64,000 nt of DNA from Hypericum androsaemum (Eukaryota > Streptophyta > Magnoliopsida > Malpighiales > Hypericaceae): the NCBI GenBank assembly GCA_963995505.1, contig OZ023187.1, positions 20,126,584 to 20,190,583 on the forward strand, written 5' to 3'. How positions within the stretch are numbered: position 1 is the first letter of the stretch; each line of letters begins with the position of its first letter. The notes under the pieces are model-generated. The model made no database searches. It saw only the letters and a list, made by a program, of their open reading frames with translations, and was not told the origin of the DNA. Below, piece by piece: positions 35,226-49,200 of the stretch. The position numbers and the translations under genes are program-made.

Positions 35226-36491
35226 AAGTTAATGTTTGGATACCAAGCGGTATAACAAAAAATAATTTCTGGGTCAAAATCTTATCCAAATCTGTGTATT
35301 TTTTTTTTCTGCATTGGGTTAAGATGTTACGTACTCTAGATTGGAAAAACACGTATTGTGGAGTCCTTTTTTGTTTTCAAAAGAAAATACACGTGAAATT
35401 ATACATCCTCTTATCAATGTCTTCAATTGGAAGTGACGAATACTTTGATCAATTTGTAATGAAATTGTTTTAGCAAAGGTCTCGAGTTCGATCATTGAAA
35501 ACGTATAACGTGGGAGAATTTCGCCACCAATTAAATATTATATCTATTTTGAATTTAGATTAATGAGTTCAGTAGATATATGAATTACTTAATTTCAACT
35601 AAAATGCATTGAAATGGAAACCTTACTACTTTATTATGAACGGTGCAATTACGTAAGGAAAAATTTGGTTGTTGTGAAAGCATATAAACAAACAAACAAA
35701 ATAACGCTCCAAGTCAACTGCATTTAGCATTGTCCGTTTGACTAACATAGACCAAATAAACCCATCCATTATTTCATCATAAGATAAAAATACAGGTACA
35801 TTGGTTTACGTAGTCGGACGTTGTCGCGCTGAAGTGACAAAGGTGGGGTGTAAAGTGTAACCCGACTAATTTTAGTATGATCATTTTATACCTAGTGAAA
35901 ATATTTGGACCATTAATTTTTCAAAAAATCTAAGAAATAGAAAGTATCTTCGGACTCACCATTGTGATTTCACAAAATGGGGAAATTTGCACATTTAATC
36001 AAGATTCGAAAAATTCATCACAGATATACAAATGAAATCTATTTGTAACAAAGCAAGACTAGTTAGAATTTGTCACCATTGTTGCATCTTCTTTTTTGAC
36101 ACACATTTTTAAAGAACTCCAAAGTTAAACGTGTTTGAGCTGGAGCAATTTATGGACGGGTGACATCCTAAGAAGTTTCCGGGATGCGTGTGAGTGGGGG
36201 GAAAATACGATAGAATATGCTCTTATTGGTCTATGGAGATAGTCAGTCGGATCACGGAATGTTATAGTTGGTATCAGAGTAAGACATCGGCTAGTACGGT
36301 GTGGTTTGGGGATTGAACACACCTGAAAATAAGAGATTCTGGGATTGTCTGTATCTAGCGCGACGAGATCGTCGGGTATTTAAGGAGGAATAAATGTGAT
36401 ATCCCGTAAATAATATGTTCTCCCTGAAAGTCTTGGCGATTTGATTGCACCTACTTTTCCAGCACACATCTTGAAAGAATAATTTTAAGAT

Positions 36492-37637
36492 GAGATACTT
36501 ACTGAGAGGACCCCAGGGTATAGTCAAATAGACTCTGAGGACCCTGTAGTTTCCCTACTAATTGTTGAGCCCATGTAGTTTGGCTATTATTATACATTCC
36601 GGTTCCTATAGCCGAAATCGATAATTTTTCTGGCGAAGTCCCTTCCTGAAATATCTAAAATGCCCCTAGGCATTGCTCTCTTGGCCTCTCCCGACTCCCC
36701 GCTGTTTCTCCCCTCTCCCGACTCCCCACCGTTTATCCCTTACAATGACACGGCCCCCGATGACGGCGGAGATGGCTTCACCACGATGACGCAGCCCCCC
36801 GACGACACAACCCCCAATTCTCCCCTCTCTCGATTCCCCCGATTCTCCCCTACGATGATGCAGCCCCCGACGATGGCAGAAATGGCTTCACCATTTCTAC
36901 CCTACAATGACACAGCTCCCGATTCTCCCCTATGACGACGCGGCCCTGACGACGACAAAGATGGCTTCACCATTTCTCCCCTACAACAATGCGACCCCTG
37001 ACAATGGCGGAAATGGCTTCACCATTTCTCATGTACGACGATGCAGCCCTACATTCTCCCCTCTCCTGACTTCACTGTTTCTCCCCTCTCCTAACTTTGG
37101 GAAGAGAGCTGACAACCCCGATGATGCAGCTCCCGACAATGGTAGAGATGGCTTTCACTTGTGGGCCAAGGACCCGAGCGAGTGCCTGGAGCACTTCAAG
37201 GTGACCAAGGAGGATAGCCTGTCATCCACGGAGGTGGAGGAGCCGCCGGATCTGTGGATACAATGAGCTGGAGAAGCATAAGGGGGTCTCGATCCTGAAG
37301 CTGATCGCCGACTAGTTTGGGGATACGCTCGTCTAGATTCTCCTCGCCGCGACGATCGTGTTGGCTTGGCTCGACGGCCAGGAGGGCAGGGAGATGGGGA
37401 TCACCGCCTTTGTGGAGTCTTCGTGAACGCGGTCGTCGGGAGAGGGATGGAGAGCAATGCATAGGGGAATTTTAGACATTTCAAGTAGGGAGTTCGCTAA
37501 AAAAATTACTGATTCTAGCTATAGGGACCAGAATGTATAATAATAGCCAAACAAAATGGGTTCAGCAATTAGTAGGGAACTACATGGTCCTGAGAGTCTA
37601 TTGGACTATACCATGGGGTCCTCTCACTAATTATCTC
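36492..37637 (+). mobile_element. Pack-MULE carrying a Ca2+-ATPase fragment
   Basis: Long terminal inverted repeats (about 150-190 bp; outer end GAGATACTTACTGAGAGGAC, mirrored at the right end as GAGATAATTAGTGAGAGGAC) and a perfect 9-bp target duplication TTTTAAGAT (36483-36491, 37638-37646) define a Mutator-like element. There is no transposase. Inside are a C-rich region of GATGACGCAGCCCCCGAC-like tandem units (36660-37130) and a captured plant gene piece (37160-37455). Confidence 0.92.
37160..37455 (+). pseudogene. captured fragment of ER-type Ca2+-ATPase (ECA family) N-terminus
   Basis: Plus-strand frames read [15 protein letters not shown], then after a frameshift [19 protein letters not shown] and [20 protein letters not shown], followed by ITAFVE. 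This is the cytosolic N-terminus and first membrane region of plant P2A Ca2+-ATPases. It contains in-frame stops, a frameshift and a small deletion in the membrane segment. The copy at 62485-62775 has fewer stops. Confidence 0.85.
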
Positions 37638-37979
37638 TTTTAAGATAGGTAACCTCCTAAGATTTTTTTGGGATGCATGTGTAGGAGAACAAAATACACT
37701 AAAAAAGGCTTATGTTGGTCTGTAGAGATAGTCAGTCGGATCACAGGGTATAAAAAATTATATACAGCTTCACATCTAAGCTGAGCCAAGCAACTAGTAG
37801 CCTTAGAAACAGCTTCCACACTCCAATAGGAGCCAAGCAAGCTAGTTAAGTATTAATTTGTAATGATGACTAGATTTAATTATGATGCATCTAATTTTGT
37901 GAAACTGGTTCTATACAAGTTTTGTCTCACTTGCAATCTTGGTTTGTGCATGATGTGCCATTGTTTTTGTCTGATGTGT

Positions 37980-38270
37980 CATTTTTTTATCTAATGTGTA
38001 CATTAGAAAAATTGTAATGACACATCAAGAAATATTAATGGCATATACTACGAGATCAACAATAAATTAGTTTTCAAAGAAAAAAATACATTACACATCA
38101 GTTTTCAAAGGTAAAAATACAAAGATAAATTAGTTTTCAAAGTAAAAAACACAAAGATACATCTTTGAAAAATACAAAGGCACGTCAATTTTCAAAGGAA
38201 AAATGAAAATGCACATCAGTTTCTAAATGCATAGTAGTTTCCAAAGGCAAAAACACATGAGTTTATGGCT
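37980..38270. repeat. A-rich ACACATCA minisatellite
   Basis: Paralogue of 20180-20510. Confidence 0.55.
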
Positions 38271-38309
38271 TTTTCTTATACGCAGTGCAAAGCTGTCAAA
38301 AATATGTTT

Positions 38310-39240
38310 TAAATGAGACCTTGGATCATCGCGGGTTTTAGATGCCTTGGATCATCGCGGGTCTGACATGCCTTGGATTGTGGCGGGTTTGACAAGCCTT
38401 GTATCGTCGTAGGTTTGACATGCCTTGGATTGTCGTAGGTTTGACATGCCTCGGATCATCTCCCATGCTGCTTGCCCCAGATTGTCACCCGTATTAAGGG
38501 TGGCTCGATCGTCGCCCATGTGACCTATAGACCAGTTGTCGGCCATTTTGACTCTAGGTGTTGGCTCGTTCATCTCGGATCATTATCGAGGAAAAATGGT
38601 CTTAGGTAGAAAAAAGATTTCATAATGACACCGGACTCGGTGTCGATAAGGCTTAAAGAGACCGTGTTAGAGCGGACTTAAAGAGAGTTAGAGGAGCTCA
38701 AGGACACCCGAAGCACTTAGACTGTCAAGAGTTAGAAGTAAACAAGAAGTCTACAAGGGACGAGATAAGCTAGAAAGGATCAGATTTGCTCGGGTTAGTG
38801 AAGTCATACACGTACTCAAATTCTAGAAGATATGAATACGTCGAAGGTGGGTGTACTTTTGGAGGCTGAAGGAGTTCAAGTCAGACTAAGAAAAGCGTTA
38901 GAGGAGGATGGGTTTTTGGTCATTGTGTCCGACTATAACACGGCTTAGGGTAGGAGGGCGAGTAGGTTTTCAATTTTCTATATAAGCAATGCATGTGGCA
39001 TAGACATAGAGACCATAAATCACATACACACATAACCAAGCTTTGCTTTACTCTTGTTATCATTTTCGATTTCGTTCGGGTTCCATTCATTTCTTCCAAT
39101 AAAGAGACGCTCCTACCCACTCTTTTTTCTCACTCACGTTAAACCAATATTGGGACGAGCACTCCAGGCCGTCTTTGAGATCGATTTGCGTTCTCCCAAT
39201 GTTCCACTCAACAGCCTTCCAGTCGGCAAAATATGTGTTT
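38310..39240 (+). repeat. minisatellite plus degenerate gypsy-related LTR
   Basis: The 30-bp units of CCTTGGATCATCGCGGGT run to about 38465. The LTR-like block follows, with TATATAAGCAATGCATG near 38980 and TTGGGACGAGCACTCC near 39150. Same layout as 20560-21490. Confidence 0.6.
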
Positions 39241-39254
39241 TGATTTGCTGCTCC

Positions 39255-39605
39255 TGTTATGTCAAAATGGCATTACATGTTATGTTAGAATGACATGCAC
39301 AGTTAATATTTAATAATACTTATAATAAAAAATTAAATTATTAATTAAATAATACTCTAATTGTGGCATATGCTCTGTTATGTCAAAATGGCATGCCTAC
39401 TTAATACTTAATAATAAAAAATTAAATAATACTCTAATTATGACATGCCCTATTATGTCAGAATGACATGCACAGTTAATATTTAATAATATTTATAATA
39501 AAAAATTAAATAATACTCTAATAATGGCATAACGTGTGATGTCAAAATGGTATAATCTATTAATTAAAATGACATAACCTGTTATTTCAAAATGACATGT
39601 ACGGT
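39255..39605. repeat. AT-rich TGTCAAAATGACA repeat
   Basis: Paralogue of 21490-21875. Confidence 0.6.
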
Positions 39606-40450
39606 AAAATTAATTTTCAAAATTTTAAAAAAACTAATTTAAAAAAATAAATGAAGTGCTGGCTATAAAAAAAACCCCTTTTCTGACGCGTGGTCCACCT
39701 CTGTGATGCGCTCGTGACTTTTTTTGCCTTACTTTTTGAATAAATAACAAAAATGCCACTCTTCGTTTTAATCCAAACGGTTCAGAAAAATGCCACTCTT
39801 TGTTAAGCATTAGATTTTTTTTTCTTTCTTTTGTATGACTCTGACTCAGCATTGAATTTTAAGTTGTTCCGTGACCAGCTGGAATTTTTTTTTTATAGGT
39901 AAATCAATTTTAATTGATAAAAAGTTGGGTACGGTAAAATTACTAATGCCAAAAAGTTTAATTGCCAGGCTAATGACTAATGAGAATTAAGAACTGTATC
40001 CTTTGTGTACTTGTGTCCCCGCTGTGAAAATGAAACAATATTAAAATTTTGTAAGAAGGTTATATGTGACTAGTGAATTTACAATAATAGATAGTTTTGA
40101 TTAAAAAAATTATAATCGTAACTATACTACGCTCGCATCATGTCATATAGAAGATTATTTTTGTTGTACCGTAATAAACTAATGATCATGTAAAAAAAAT
40201 ATTTCAAGTATGTTATTATCTTATTTTTGAAACACGAGAAGTAGAATGCAGCCAAAAGATTATGTAATACTCGAAATTTAAGATAACATTAAAATTCAAT
40301 ACAATCGCTAGTCTCTAGATAGAAAATGCATAAGAAAAGGAAAAACAATCGGAATTTGCCTTGTTAGTTGTATATTACAAATCGGCCAAACTTGCATCTT
40401 CTTCTGTGTGTCTTTGCATGGCCATGGGCTGGATATTTAATTATTTCAAC

Positions 40451-40523
40451 TAAATAAAAGGAAATATGGCCCACTCTGATCAACGAGCTTCCATAGAAAT
40501 TTGTAGAACACTTGGCTGTCTTC
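40451..40523 (-). pseudogene. decayed UbiA terminal exon (likely belonging to unit III)
   Basis: It matches the 22603-22677 exon but has lost two bases, so the frame is broken. Its position left of the unit III UbiA exons, with a LINE between, suggests it was that gene's last exon. Confidence 0.7.
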
Positions 40524-40660
40524 CTCCGTAGTGAATCCAGTTTTTTGGTTTAACATTCAAAATCGAGATATCTGACTAAGATAAAATAACACTTTCGAGT
40601 TTATTAGAATGCCATAAGTCCTTGTGACTTTTCCTTAATGACTAATGTAACCAGTACCAG

Positions 40661-43645
40661 GTTAAAAATATTCCTTTCTGATATAATTCATCCTAATCAG
40701 GGTGTTTTTGTTTCAGGCAGGTTGATTACAGATATTGCCTTATTGGGGTTTGAGGCATACCATTATTTGAAGAAGCACAAATCAAACGGGAAGGGCTACT
40801 GTGCTATCAAGCTCGATATGATGAAAGCTTATGATCGAGTGGAGTGGGAGTTTCTGGAAAAGATGATGGTGGCGCTGGGATTTGCACCAGCTTTTGTGGA
40901 ACTAACGATGCGATGTGTGCGATCTGTTCAGTATTGTGTACAGGTTAATAGAGCGCTTGGTGATTACTTTACTCCGAGTCGGGGTCTGCGGCAGGGCGAC
41001 CCGCTCTCACCATACCTTTTTCTCTTTGTGTCTGAGGGACTGGCAGCCCTAATTGAACAGGCCAACCGCATCCAACTCCTTCATGGCTTGCACCTAACAA
41101 GGTATGCACCCCCTCTGACCCATTTGTTTTTTGCTGATGACTCTTTGGTTTTCACCAGGGCATCAGATGTGGAGCTACAAAGTCTACTGGGTCTCTTAGA
41201 AGTATACTCAAAAGCCTCGGGACAACAAGTTAACGTGGGGAAAAGTGCTATCACCTTTAGTGCGAATATCTCAACTGGGGAGGCAGAGCGAATGAGAGCT
41301 CTTCTGGGCATGCAGCTCGGTGGCAATGGTGATGTTTACCAGGGATTGCCTACTATCATGGGAAGATCAAAGAAGCTAGTATTTGGTTAGCTAGAGGATA
41401 GAATTAGAGAGCGTATTGGCACTTGGCAAGCTCGCAGTCTGTCGATATCAGGAAGGGAAGTTTTGATAAAATCTTGCTTCAATCAATTCCGACTTATGTT
41501 ATGAGTTGCTTTCTTATCCCTATAGGCATTTGTGAACGGATCGAGAAGATGCTTTGTGGTTTTTATTGGGGAAGTACTGGGGAACAGGCCAAGATGCATT
41601 GGCGGTGTTGGGAGAAGATGTGCAGGTCTAAGCAGGAGGAGGGATCGACGGTTACACAATTTCAACAGAGCAATGTTAGCAAAACAGGCTTGGAGGTTGA
41701 TCTGTAATCCTGACTCTTTGACTTCCAGGATGCTTAAAATGAAGTACTATCCAAGGGTAAATGTAATGGAAGCACCGCTGGGATATAACAGCAGTTATGC
41801 ATGGAGGAGTATATGTGAAGGAATGTCTTTGCTGAAAGAGGGGTTGGAATGGAGAGTGGGGGATGGCAATTCGATCAATATATGGCATGATAAGTGGGTC
41901 CCTGGAACGAAAGAGGGTCATCCGTGGCTTTGGTATCCTGGGTCAGACGCTGTGCAAAGGGTTTCTCAATTAATGACAGAGGATGGTCGAGACTGGGCGG
42001 TGCAACGATTGAAGCAGCTTTTTAGTGAGGAGGATGTGGGGAAGATTATGGCAATTCGGATAAGTGCGAGAAGACCGAGTGATATCTTGAGATGGAGACA
42101 CTCTGCGGATGGCTGCTATTCAGTTAAGAATGGGTATAAAATGGACTTTAGTAGGTGGTGGGGAAGTTCCAAGTGGGCAGATACTCCCAGCTGTGATATT
42201 GCCTTGCTACGAAAGTGTTGGTCTCTCTTGTGCCCACCTAGGGTTCAAATTGTACTATGGCGTATATTGGACAACAATTTGCCAACTCGAAGTAATCTGT
42301 GTCGTAGGGGAATGGATGTTGAGGAAATTTTCCCTTGCTGTGGGGAGGTGGCAGAAACTATAGTGCATCTCTTCTTCAATTGCAGGTGGACCAGATGTAT
42401 ATGGGAAAAGGTGGGAATTTTGCTACCAACTAGAATTTTTGGACAGATTGAAGATGCTTGTAGATCTTTGCTCGCGCCGACAGATAACTTTGAGTGTAGT
42501 AGAAGGGTGACTGCTTTATGGTGCATATGGAAGCTGCGCAACTCGATGGTGTTTCGCCCGGAGGAGGTATGTAATCAGGATGCGATCTTGGATGCAGGTA
42601 TAAAGTTTCTGAGATATTATGTGGAAGTTCGAAATGGATACAGGCGGGCTGGAAAAGATGGTCTACGACAATGGTATCCACCTACTACGGGATGGTTCAA
42701 GATCAATGTCGATGGTAGTTTTCAGGAAGATGGTAGAGGGCAGGTAGGGGTGGTAATCAGGGACGAGAGAGGGCAGTTTGTGGTGGCTTCTTCCAGGTTT
42801 GTTCCTCATGTACAACATCCTACTCTATTGGAAGCTTTTAGTGTTTGTGCAGGATGGAGGCAGGAGCATCGATGGGATTGAGGAGAGTGGTGGTAGAGTC
42901 AGACTGCTCACCAGTCATCCAGGCATTGCAGCAGAGAAGAGGGGAGAGGTCAGACCTGGCACTCGTAATTGATGATTGCTGCCACCTCAAGGTGCTCTTC
43001 ACAGAAGTGAGATTCAAATTCGTGCGAAGGGAAGGTAACATGGCAGCTCACCTCATGGCCAAGCGACGGATAGCTGAACAAGTAAGTGGAATAATTCTTT
43101 TGTCTCCACTGGAGGACATTCGTCTAATCATTGAGCAGGAACAGGCAGCAGTGTTGGGGGATTTGGGTGGTTAGGGATGGGCTTTCAGGGTGGGTTTTAG
43201 GGCTACTTTATTGGGATGGTTGTAAAAGGGGGGCAGTATGTAAGAATCAAAACTGCAGTGGTATCGCTAGAGCGGATTCTTTCTGTGATGTGCTCTTTTC
43301 CTAGTCCAGGTTTCTCCCGTGAGGGCGGGTTTACTGGATAGGTTTTTAACGAGGCCGGCGGCTGCAACTTTATACTAAGTATGAGGGGATTTCTATATAC
43401 TGCGGGATAGATCTAGGAGGGTAATGTCCTCGCACTGTCGTGTGATGGGCCTTAGGATGGGTAGATAGAGTAGCTTTGTCTGTAGGGCCAAGTGGAGGGT
43501 GGTGGGACTAGGTGGGTAGTGGCTCCTTCGTGCTATTGTGCGATGGACCTATAGACTTGTCCATGTGATATTCTGTTTGCGTACCTCTGGATGTAATTGA
43601 TAACTATATGATTAATGGAAAGGCATCTTTTACCCCGCAAAAAAA
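40661..43645 (+). mobile_element. 5'-truncated L1-type LINE
   Basis: A 16-bp target duplication (40645-40660 and 43646-43661, one mismatch, starting ATGTAACCAGTAC) and an A-tail define the insertion. It starts inside the reverse transcriptase domain (HPNQGVFVSGRLITDI), keeps LDMMKAYDRVEWEF, RGLRQGDPLSPYLF and the catalytic FFADDSLVF, then a zf-RVT domain (CWSLLCPPRVQIVLWRI, CCGEVAETIVHLFFNC) and an RNase H domain (FKINVDGSF). A stop at 41388 and at least two frameshifts kill the frame. The endonuclease is missing. It inserted downstream of the UbiA-III coding exons. Confidence 0.95.
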
Positions 43646-43661
43646 ATGTAACCAGTACAAG

Positions 43662-44829
43662 TGGGATAAGAAGGCCAATAAGTATAACTTAATTTAAGTT
43701 GGTGTTATGCCTTTTCAAGTGTAAGTTGGTGTTATGCCTCTTCAAGTGTAGACATGCAGTTTTATTAATATTAAATAGATTATTGTTATACATGTTGCTG
43801 ATATAAATCAAATAAAAATAATAACTATTATCTAGATACCACAATAATTTTCACCTGGACTGTCATAAGTAAGTGCATATTTTCTGAAAAATGTTTTGGA
43901 GGATCTCTAATAAATCAAGTCAACCGGTCATGCAATATGAAGTTTGAATTTGTCTCGATCGTGTGAACGGGTTCCCCCTGCACCCTATTGGGCATGTAGC
44001 ATGTTTTGGACTTATACACGATACGGAAAGTGTAGGGGTTGACTTGGGCTCGTGGAATTGATACCCCTTATGTCCTTTGGGCCCGCAGCGTGTCTTGGAC
44101 TGTATATGCATCATGGGAACGTAAGGGATATTTTACTTGGATCATACTCGCGAGAAACCCATCATACTTTGAACTGAATTCTGAAGTGCGTCTTTGATTG
44201 AAGGATCATTATTATGTTTTTTTGGTATGAAATTCATGTTATGACTTATATATGGATTAACTGCTTTCACCGGCTTACTGAGTTACGTATCCTCATTAAT
44301 GTGCGCTGCTTGTCTCAGATACTAAAGGACGACTTGGGAGTGGAAATTAGGAGAAGATGCATGCATTGTGTGGCACGACATTAATATTGTAATGAACCTT
44401 TCTATTTATGATTGATGTAGAACCTAAGGATGTAACCTTTAAAATATTTTTTATAACATACCTTGAAAGTAATTGAGCCTTACAGAGAGCTTTCACTCCG
44501 TGGCAGTTGGCATGTCCATTTCCGGGGCATGAGAAAAATGCATTGAAATCGAAAACTTACTACTATAATATGTGTGAATTTAGTAAATGGAAATGTAAAT
44601 GGAATGAATAGGAGTAATTGTCTCCGTGATTGTATTGAATAATGATGAAAGGATTACAATATATATAGTACCGAGACTAACTAATCAAGGAAACAAATAA
44701 GAAAAGGGTAAAAGGAGAACGTGGTTATGTGGCCGTGATTATCTCCGGGATCGAAAATGTCAAAGCGAAGATTGTGGATTGAAGACTTTGTCAAGAATTG
44801 TGGCTGGTTGTTGAAGACTTTGTCAAGAA
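43662..44829. other. unclassified intergenic DNA
   Basis: The region contains a short 30-bp direct repeat (GTTGGTGTTATGCC, twice near 43700) and a moderately GC-rich stretch (43920-44110). No gene or clear element ends are seen. The stretch 44570-44800 looks LTR-like (GATTACAATATATATAGTAC) but has no partner. Confidence 0.35.
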
Positions 44830-45710
44830 TTGCCTTGGATTATCGCAGGTCTAACAGGCCTTGGATCGTCGTGGGTTTGACATGCCTTAGATCATCGCGG
44901 GTTTGACAGGCCTTGGATTGTTGTGGGTTTGGAATGCCTCAGATCGTCGCCCATGCTGCTTGCCCCGGATCATCGCCCGTGTTGGGGGTGGGTCGATCGT
45001 CGTAGGTTTAGAATGCCATTTCGACTCCAGGTGTTGACTCATTCATCTCGGATCATTACAGAGGAAAAATGGTCTTGGGCAGAAAGGATATTTTGTAATG
45101 ACACCAGACTAGGTGTCGATAAGGCTTTAAGAGACCGTATTAGAGCGGACTTGAAGAGAGTTAGAGGAGCTCAAGAACACCCGATGCACACAGACTGTCA
45201 AGACTTAGAAGCAAACAGGGAGTCTACAAGGAACGAGATAAGCTCGAAGGGAGTAAATTTGCTTGGGTTAGTGAAGTCATACACGTACTCAAATTTTAGA
45301 AGATATGGAGACGTCGAAGGCGGGTGGACTTTTGGAGGCCGAAGGAGTCCGAGTCGGACTAGGATAGGCATTAGAGGAGGATGGGTTTTTGGTCATTGTG
45401 TGCGACTAGAACACGGCTTAGGGTAGGAGGCCGAGTAGGTTTCCAATTTTTTATATATGCAAGACATGTGGCATAGGCATAGAGACCACAAATCACATAC
45501 ACACATACCTAAGCTTTGCTTTACTCTTGTTATCGTTTTCGGTTTTGTACGGGTTCCCTTCATTTCTTCCAATAATAAGACATTCCTACCCACTCTTTTT
45601 TCTCCCTCGCGTTAAACTGACCTTAGAACGAGCACTCTGGGCCATCTTTGAGATCGATTTGCTTTCTCCCAATTTTTTACTCAACAGTCTTCCAGTCGGC
45701 AAAATATGTG
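44830..45710 (+). repeat. minisatellite plus degenerate gypsy-related LTR
   Basis: Same layout as 20560-21490, with fewer minisatellite units. The block near 45625 reads ACCTTAGAACGAGCACTCTGG. Confidence 0.55.
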
Positions 45711-45729
45711 TTTTGATCTGCTACTCCTG

Positions 45730-46020
45730 TTATGTCAAATGACATAACCTTTTATGTTAGAATGACATGCACGGTTAATATTTAATAATACTTATAATAA
45801 AAAATTAAATAATACTCTAATTATGACATGTCCTGTTATGTCACAATGATATAACCTATTATGTCACAATTACATGCACATTTAATATTTAATAATACTT
45901 ATACTAAAAAATTAAATAATACTCTAATAATGGCATAACCTGTTATGGAAAAATGATATAACCTGTTAATTAAAATGACATAACCTGTTATGTCAAAATG
46001 ACATGCATGGTCAAACTAAT
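45730..46020. repeat. AT-rich TGTCAAAATGACA repeat
   Basis: Paralogue of 21490-21875, next to the 3' end of the UbiA-III remnant. Confidence 0.6.
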
Positions 46021-46283
46021 TTTTAAATTTAAAAAAAAAACTAATTTTAAAAAATAAATGAAGTGGAGGCTATAAAAAAACCCTCTCTCACATGTGGTCC
46101 TCCCTCTCCCTCTGTGACATGCGCGTGACTTTGTCCTTTTGACCTTATTTTTGAATTGCTTTGCTGACTCAACATTTAATTTTAAGTTGTTCACATTAGA
46201 AAAGTCCGTTCCGGTGCAATCATCGATAACTTTATTCAAAATAATCGATATCAATTATGAGACAGATCAAGCTAACAACTTAC

Positions 46284-49200
46284 ATCTTATCTCCTTCCAA
46301 GTCTTCAATATCTTTCATTACACCGAAGACGAGTGCAATCATCGTTGAAGTTATCGCCATAAATATATCTGGTGCACTGAGAGGCACAATTAACTACGAG
46401 TGAGGAAATTAATTATAAATTTCGTGAATGAATTTATTAATAGTCCATTAGTGAAAGATGATTCAAGAGAGCACCTTAATTGAAAAGAAAGTCCCATGAC
46501 TTCTCTTGCTGCACCCGACGATAGAATAGTTGAAAACCCTAGCTAGTTGGATCAATCAAATAAGTCAGAAAAATTGGAGTTCTGGATTAAATGAAACGAG
46601 AGCTAATTTTTCGCAAAGGTAAAAATTGTACATTACTCCAAATGTACGAAAGATACAACTCTGCGCCTATACTAATATCAAATTCATAAAAGGTTCGCCT
46701 AAAATTTTGATACCTAGAATCCAACACCTACTACTCTATCGGTCTACAACGATCATTCAATTCTCATCTTATTAGCCACATTCTTAATACGATCCGACAT
46801 ATCTCCTTTCAAAAGAGTAATCAGATTACTCAATATAAACCCCAGACTCCATGTAAGCTACTCTCGCTGAAACATGAACAAAATTTTGTTTATTTTGCAA
46901 GGAGAGATCTGCCACACATTTCAAAAGATTCATCTTAATAGAATTTTTCTTAGAATAAACTCTCCTTAGGCGGTGCTTCTTATTTTTCAATGCGCTAGCG
47001 ACTTTTTTATATCTAAATAGTTATTACCCATCAAAAAGCTACGTCAAGTGCATTACACCTTTTATGACGTTAAGCACTTTAATTCTCCTAAAAATGGCAA
47101 AAAAATATTCAACTAACTATATAACATAGATAAAAAATATCTTTGGCAAACATCCCCTATCCTCGGCGTGATACTTTTCTCTATTGTTTGGTTTCTCTTG
47201 TTTTGCCTTGTACCGAAAAACTCGGGCATCTTTCCAAATGTCTTTCGGGGTCCGAATGAAACTTTCTCTGACCTTAAATGTTTAGTTTTTGGGCGTGATA
47301 CTTCTCTGAAGGGTCCATGTACCAAGCCCAATAATTGTTCCTTCACTTTGATATTCCTCATTTAAACTTGCCTCGTCTAGCCCAACCCTAATTTGGGCCA
47401 AGTCTTCACTTCTTCTCTCAAAATTTGGCCCACCTTGTGTCAAGGCTAAACTTGCAACCGGGCCCACGTCACAAGCCAGACAATCACGCCTTCCAGAATC
47501 TTCCTCCTGCTCATGCATTTTGATGAGCGTGAAAAGCGCCTATTTCATCATGCCATTTAAGAGTCATTTCAACCCTCTTTTGCATGTTAAGTCCTCTAAT
47601 CTTGAGTCTTTTTGACCATTTTTAAGTCTGTTATCTTGAATAGTTTTACTTGTTTATTCTTGTGTCTTTTGGAGGTGTATACGAAGATGCGGAGAAGCGA
47701 AAGGGACCAAGAGGTGAGAAGGCCAAGTCCGGAGAAATGTCAAAGACGCTGAACGGCGGGTCTAGCATCGAACGATGATTGCCCTGATCTAGCCACCAAA
47801 CGGCGAATCAGCCCACCGAACGGTGCTCGCGGATTCCCCTGATTCCTCAGAGATTTTGGTCGATGTATTAACCTGCTGAGCAACAATTGTTTTAAGAAAG
47901 CACAATCCTCTCCACATTCTGAGCCACCATACGGCGCCTAGAGACTCTCCCAATCCTCTCCACATTCTGAGCCAAATTGAACGGCATATTCACCCATTGA
48001 ACGGCGACACCGAAAGAGAGAGATGAGGTTTACAGGCCAATACACCGACCGGAGGGTATTTCCACCGAATGGCAGGAATTGCACTGTCCGAAGTCCGCGT
48101 TCGCCGAACGGCGCCCAGAAGAAGAAATCGCCTTGCAAGCGGATCTAAAAAATCCGCCTTGTCAACAAGCCCCATGAGTAGGGTTTGAATTCCTCTGAGC
48201 TGACATAAGCATATCGGAAGACGAAGGGTCGCCGTCCGTTGGAGACTCAGCCTACCCCACCGCACCTGTCCCCAACTCCCTCACCAACACTTTCTTTCTT
48301 AATGTCATGGCCAGGAGACAGACTGCCAGATTCCAGCCTAATCTTCTCAACCAAAATTTGAATTTCTACAATCCACAACATATTGAGCACTCTGATAATC
48401 AATGAGGAGGAGGATTATGGTGAGGGTGGTGAGAAAGGTGAGGACGGTGCGGAAGACGAGGAGTTATGGTGGAGGAAAGTTGGTTTCAGTGAGGTATTAA
48501 TTTGGTGCTAAGTAAAACGGGAGCTACATAAAGACATATTTATATGCATGTACATGTACATGGTCCGATTAACGAATGGCTACTTTGGTCCGAACGATTA
48601 AAGATTTATGAGCCACAACTTTCTTTTATATTTAGATTCGCTATGGTAATTTTAGACCACTAAGTTTTGCGCAAGGACTATTGTACATTAAGTGTAATTA
48701 TTCACGGTGATATAAAGTTTGAACTTCTCAAAAAATATATGCATGTATATAGTGTGTGGAGGGGATACGTACCAAAGCATTAGTAAGAACTGCACCAATT
48801 GTAGATCTTTTGAAGGAGAATGGAGGTACAGAATATAATGATCCCAGAACTATGCTGCAGAGAATATATGCAAGTAGCGAGCCCGATTCTAGAATTGAAG
48901 AAACTGCAATACCAATTGCTTCAAACGATATCACCAATATCCACGCCAATGGGAGAGACAATTCTCCGGAAGCCAGTGGATAAGTACGGGGTTTATTGAT
49001 CCTGTAAAATTAACAACTTAAAAAGAAATCTTTAATTTGATTAGGAGATATAGCATTATAAAGTCTCACATACGTGCTTATCAATTTCGATATCGTAAAT
49101 TTGGTTGATACTACTCACGAAGCTACCTGCACACGAATGAGCAAGAAGAGCAGCCACTACTCTTAAAAGTAAAATCCACGGTGGTAGAGTTACTAGACGA

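Larger units (their letters stand above)
36080..37752 (+). mobile_element. TRIM copy split by a Pack-MULE
   Basis: The primer site TTGGTATCAGAG lies near 36269, and the right LTR starts at 36395. The LTR is interrupted at 36492 and resumes at 37647 after the second target-duplication copy. Confidence 0.62.

Noticed and set aside
37160..37455. A working Ca2+-ATPase gene
   Set aside because: Only the N-terminal region is present, with stops and a frameshift, inside Pack-MULE inverted repeats.
47282..47518. 78-codon minus-strand frame in a UbiA-III intron
   Set aside because: No recognisable domain; it abuts a probable gypsy-type LTR and overlaps frames on the other strand.
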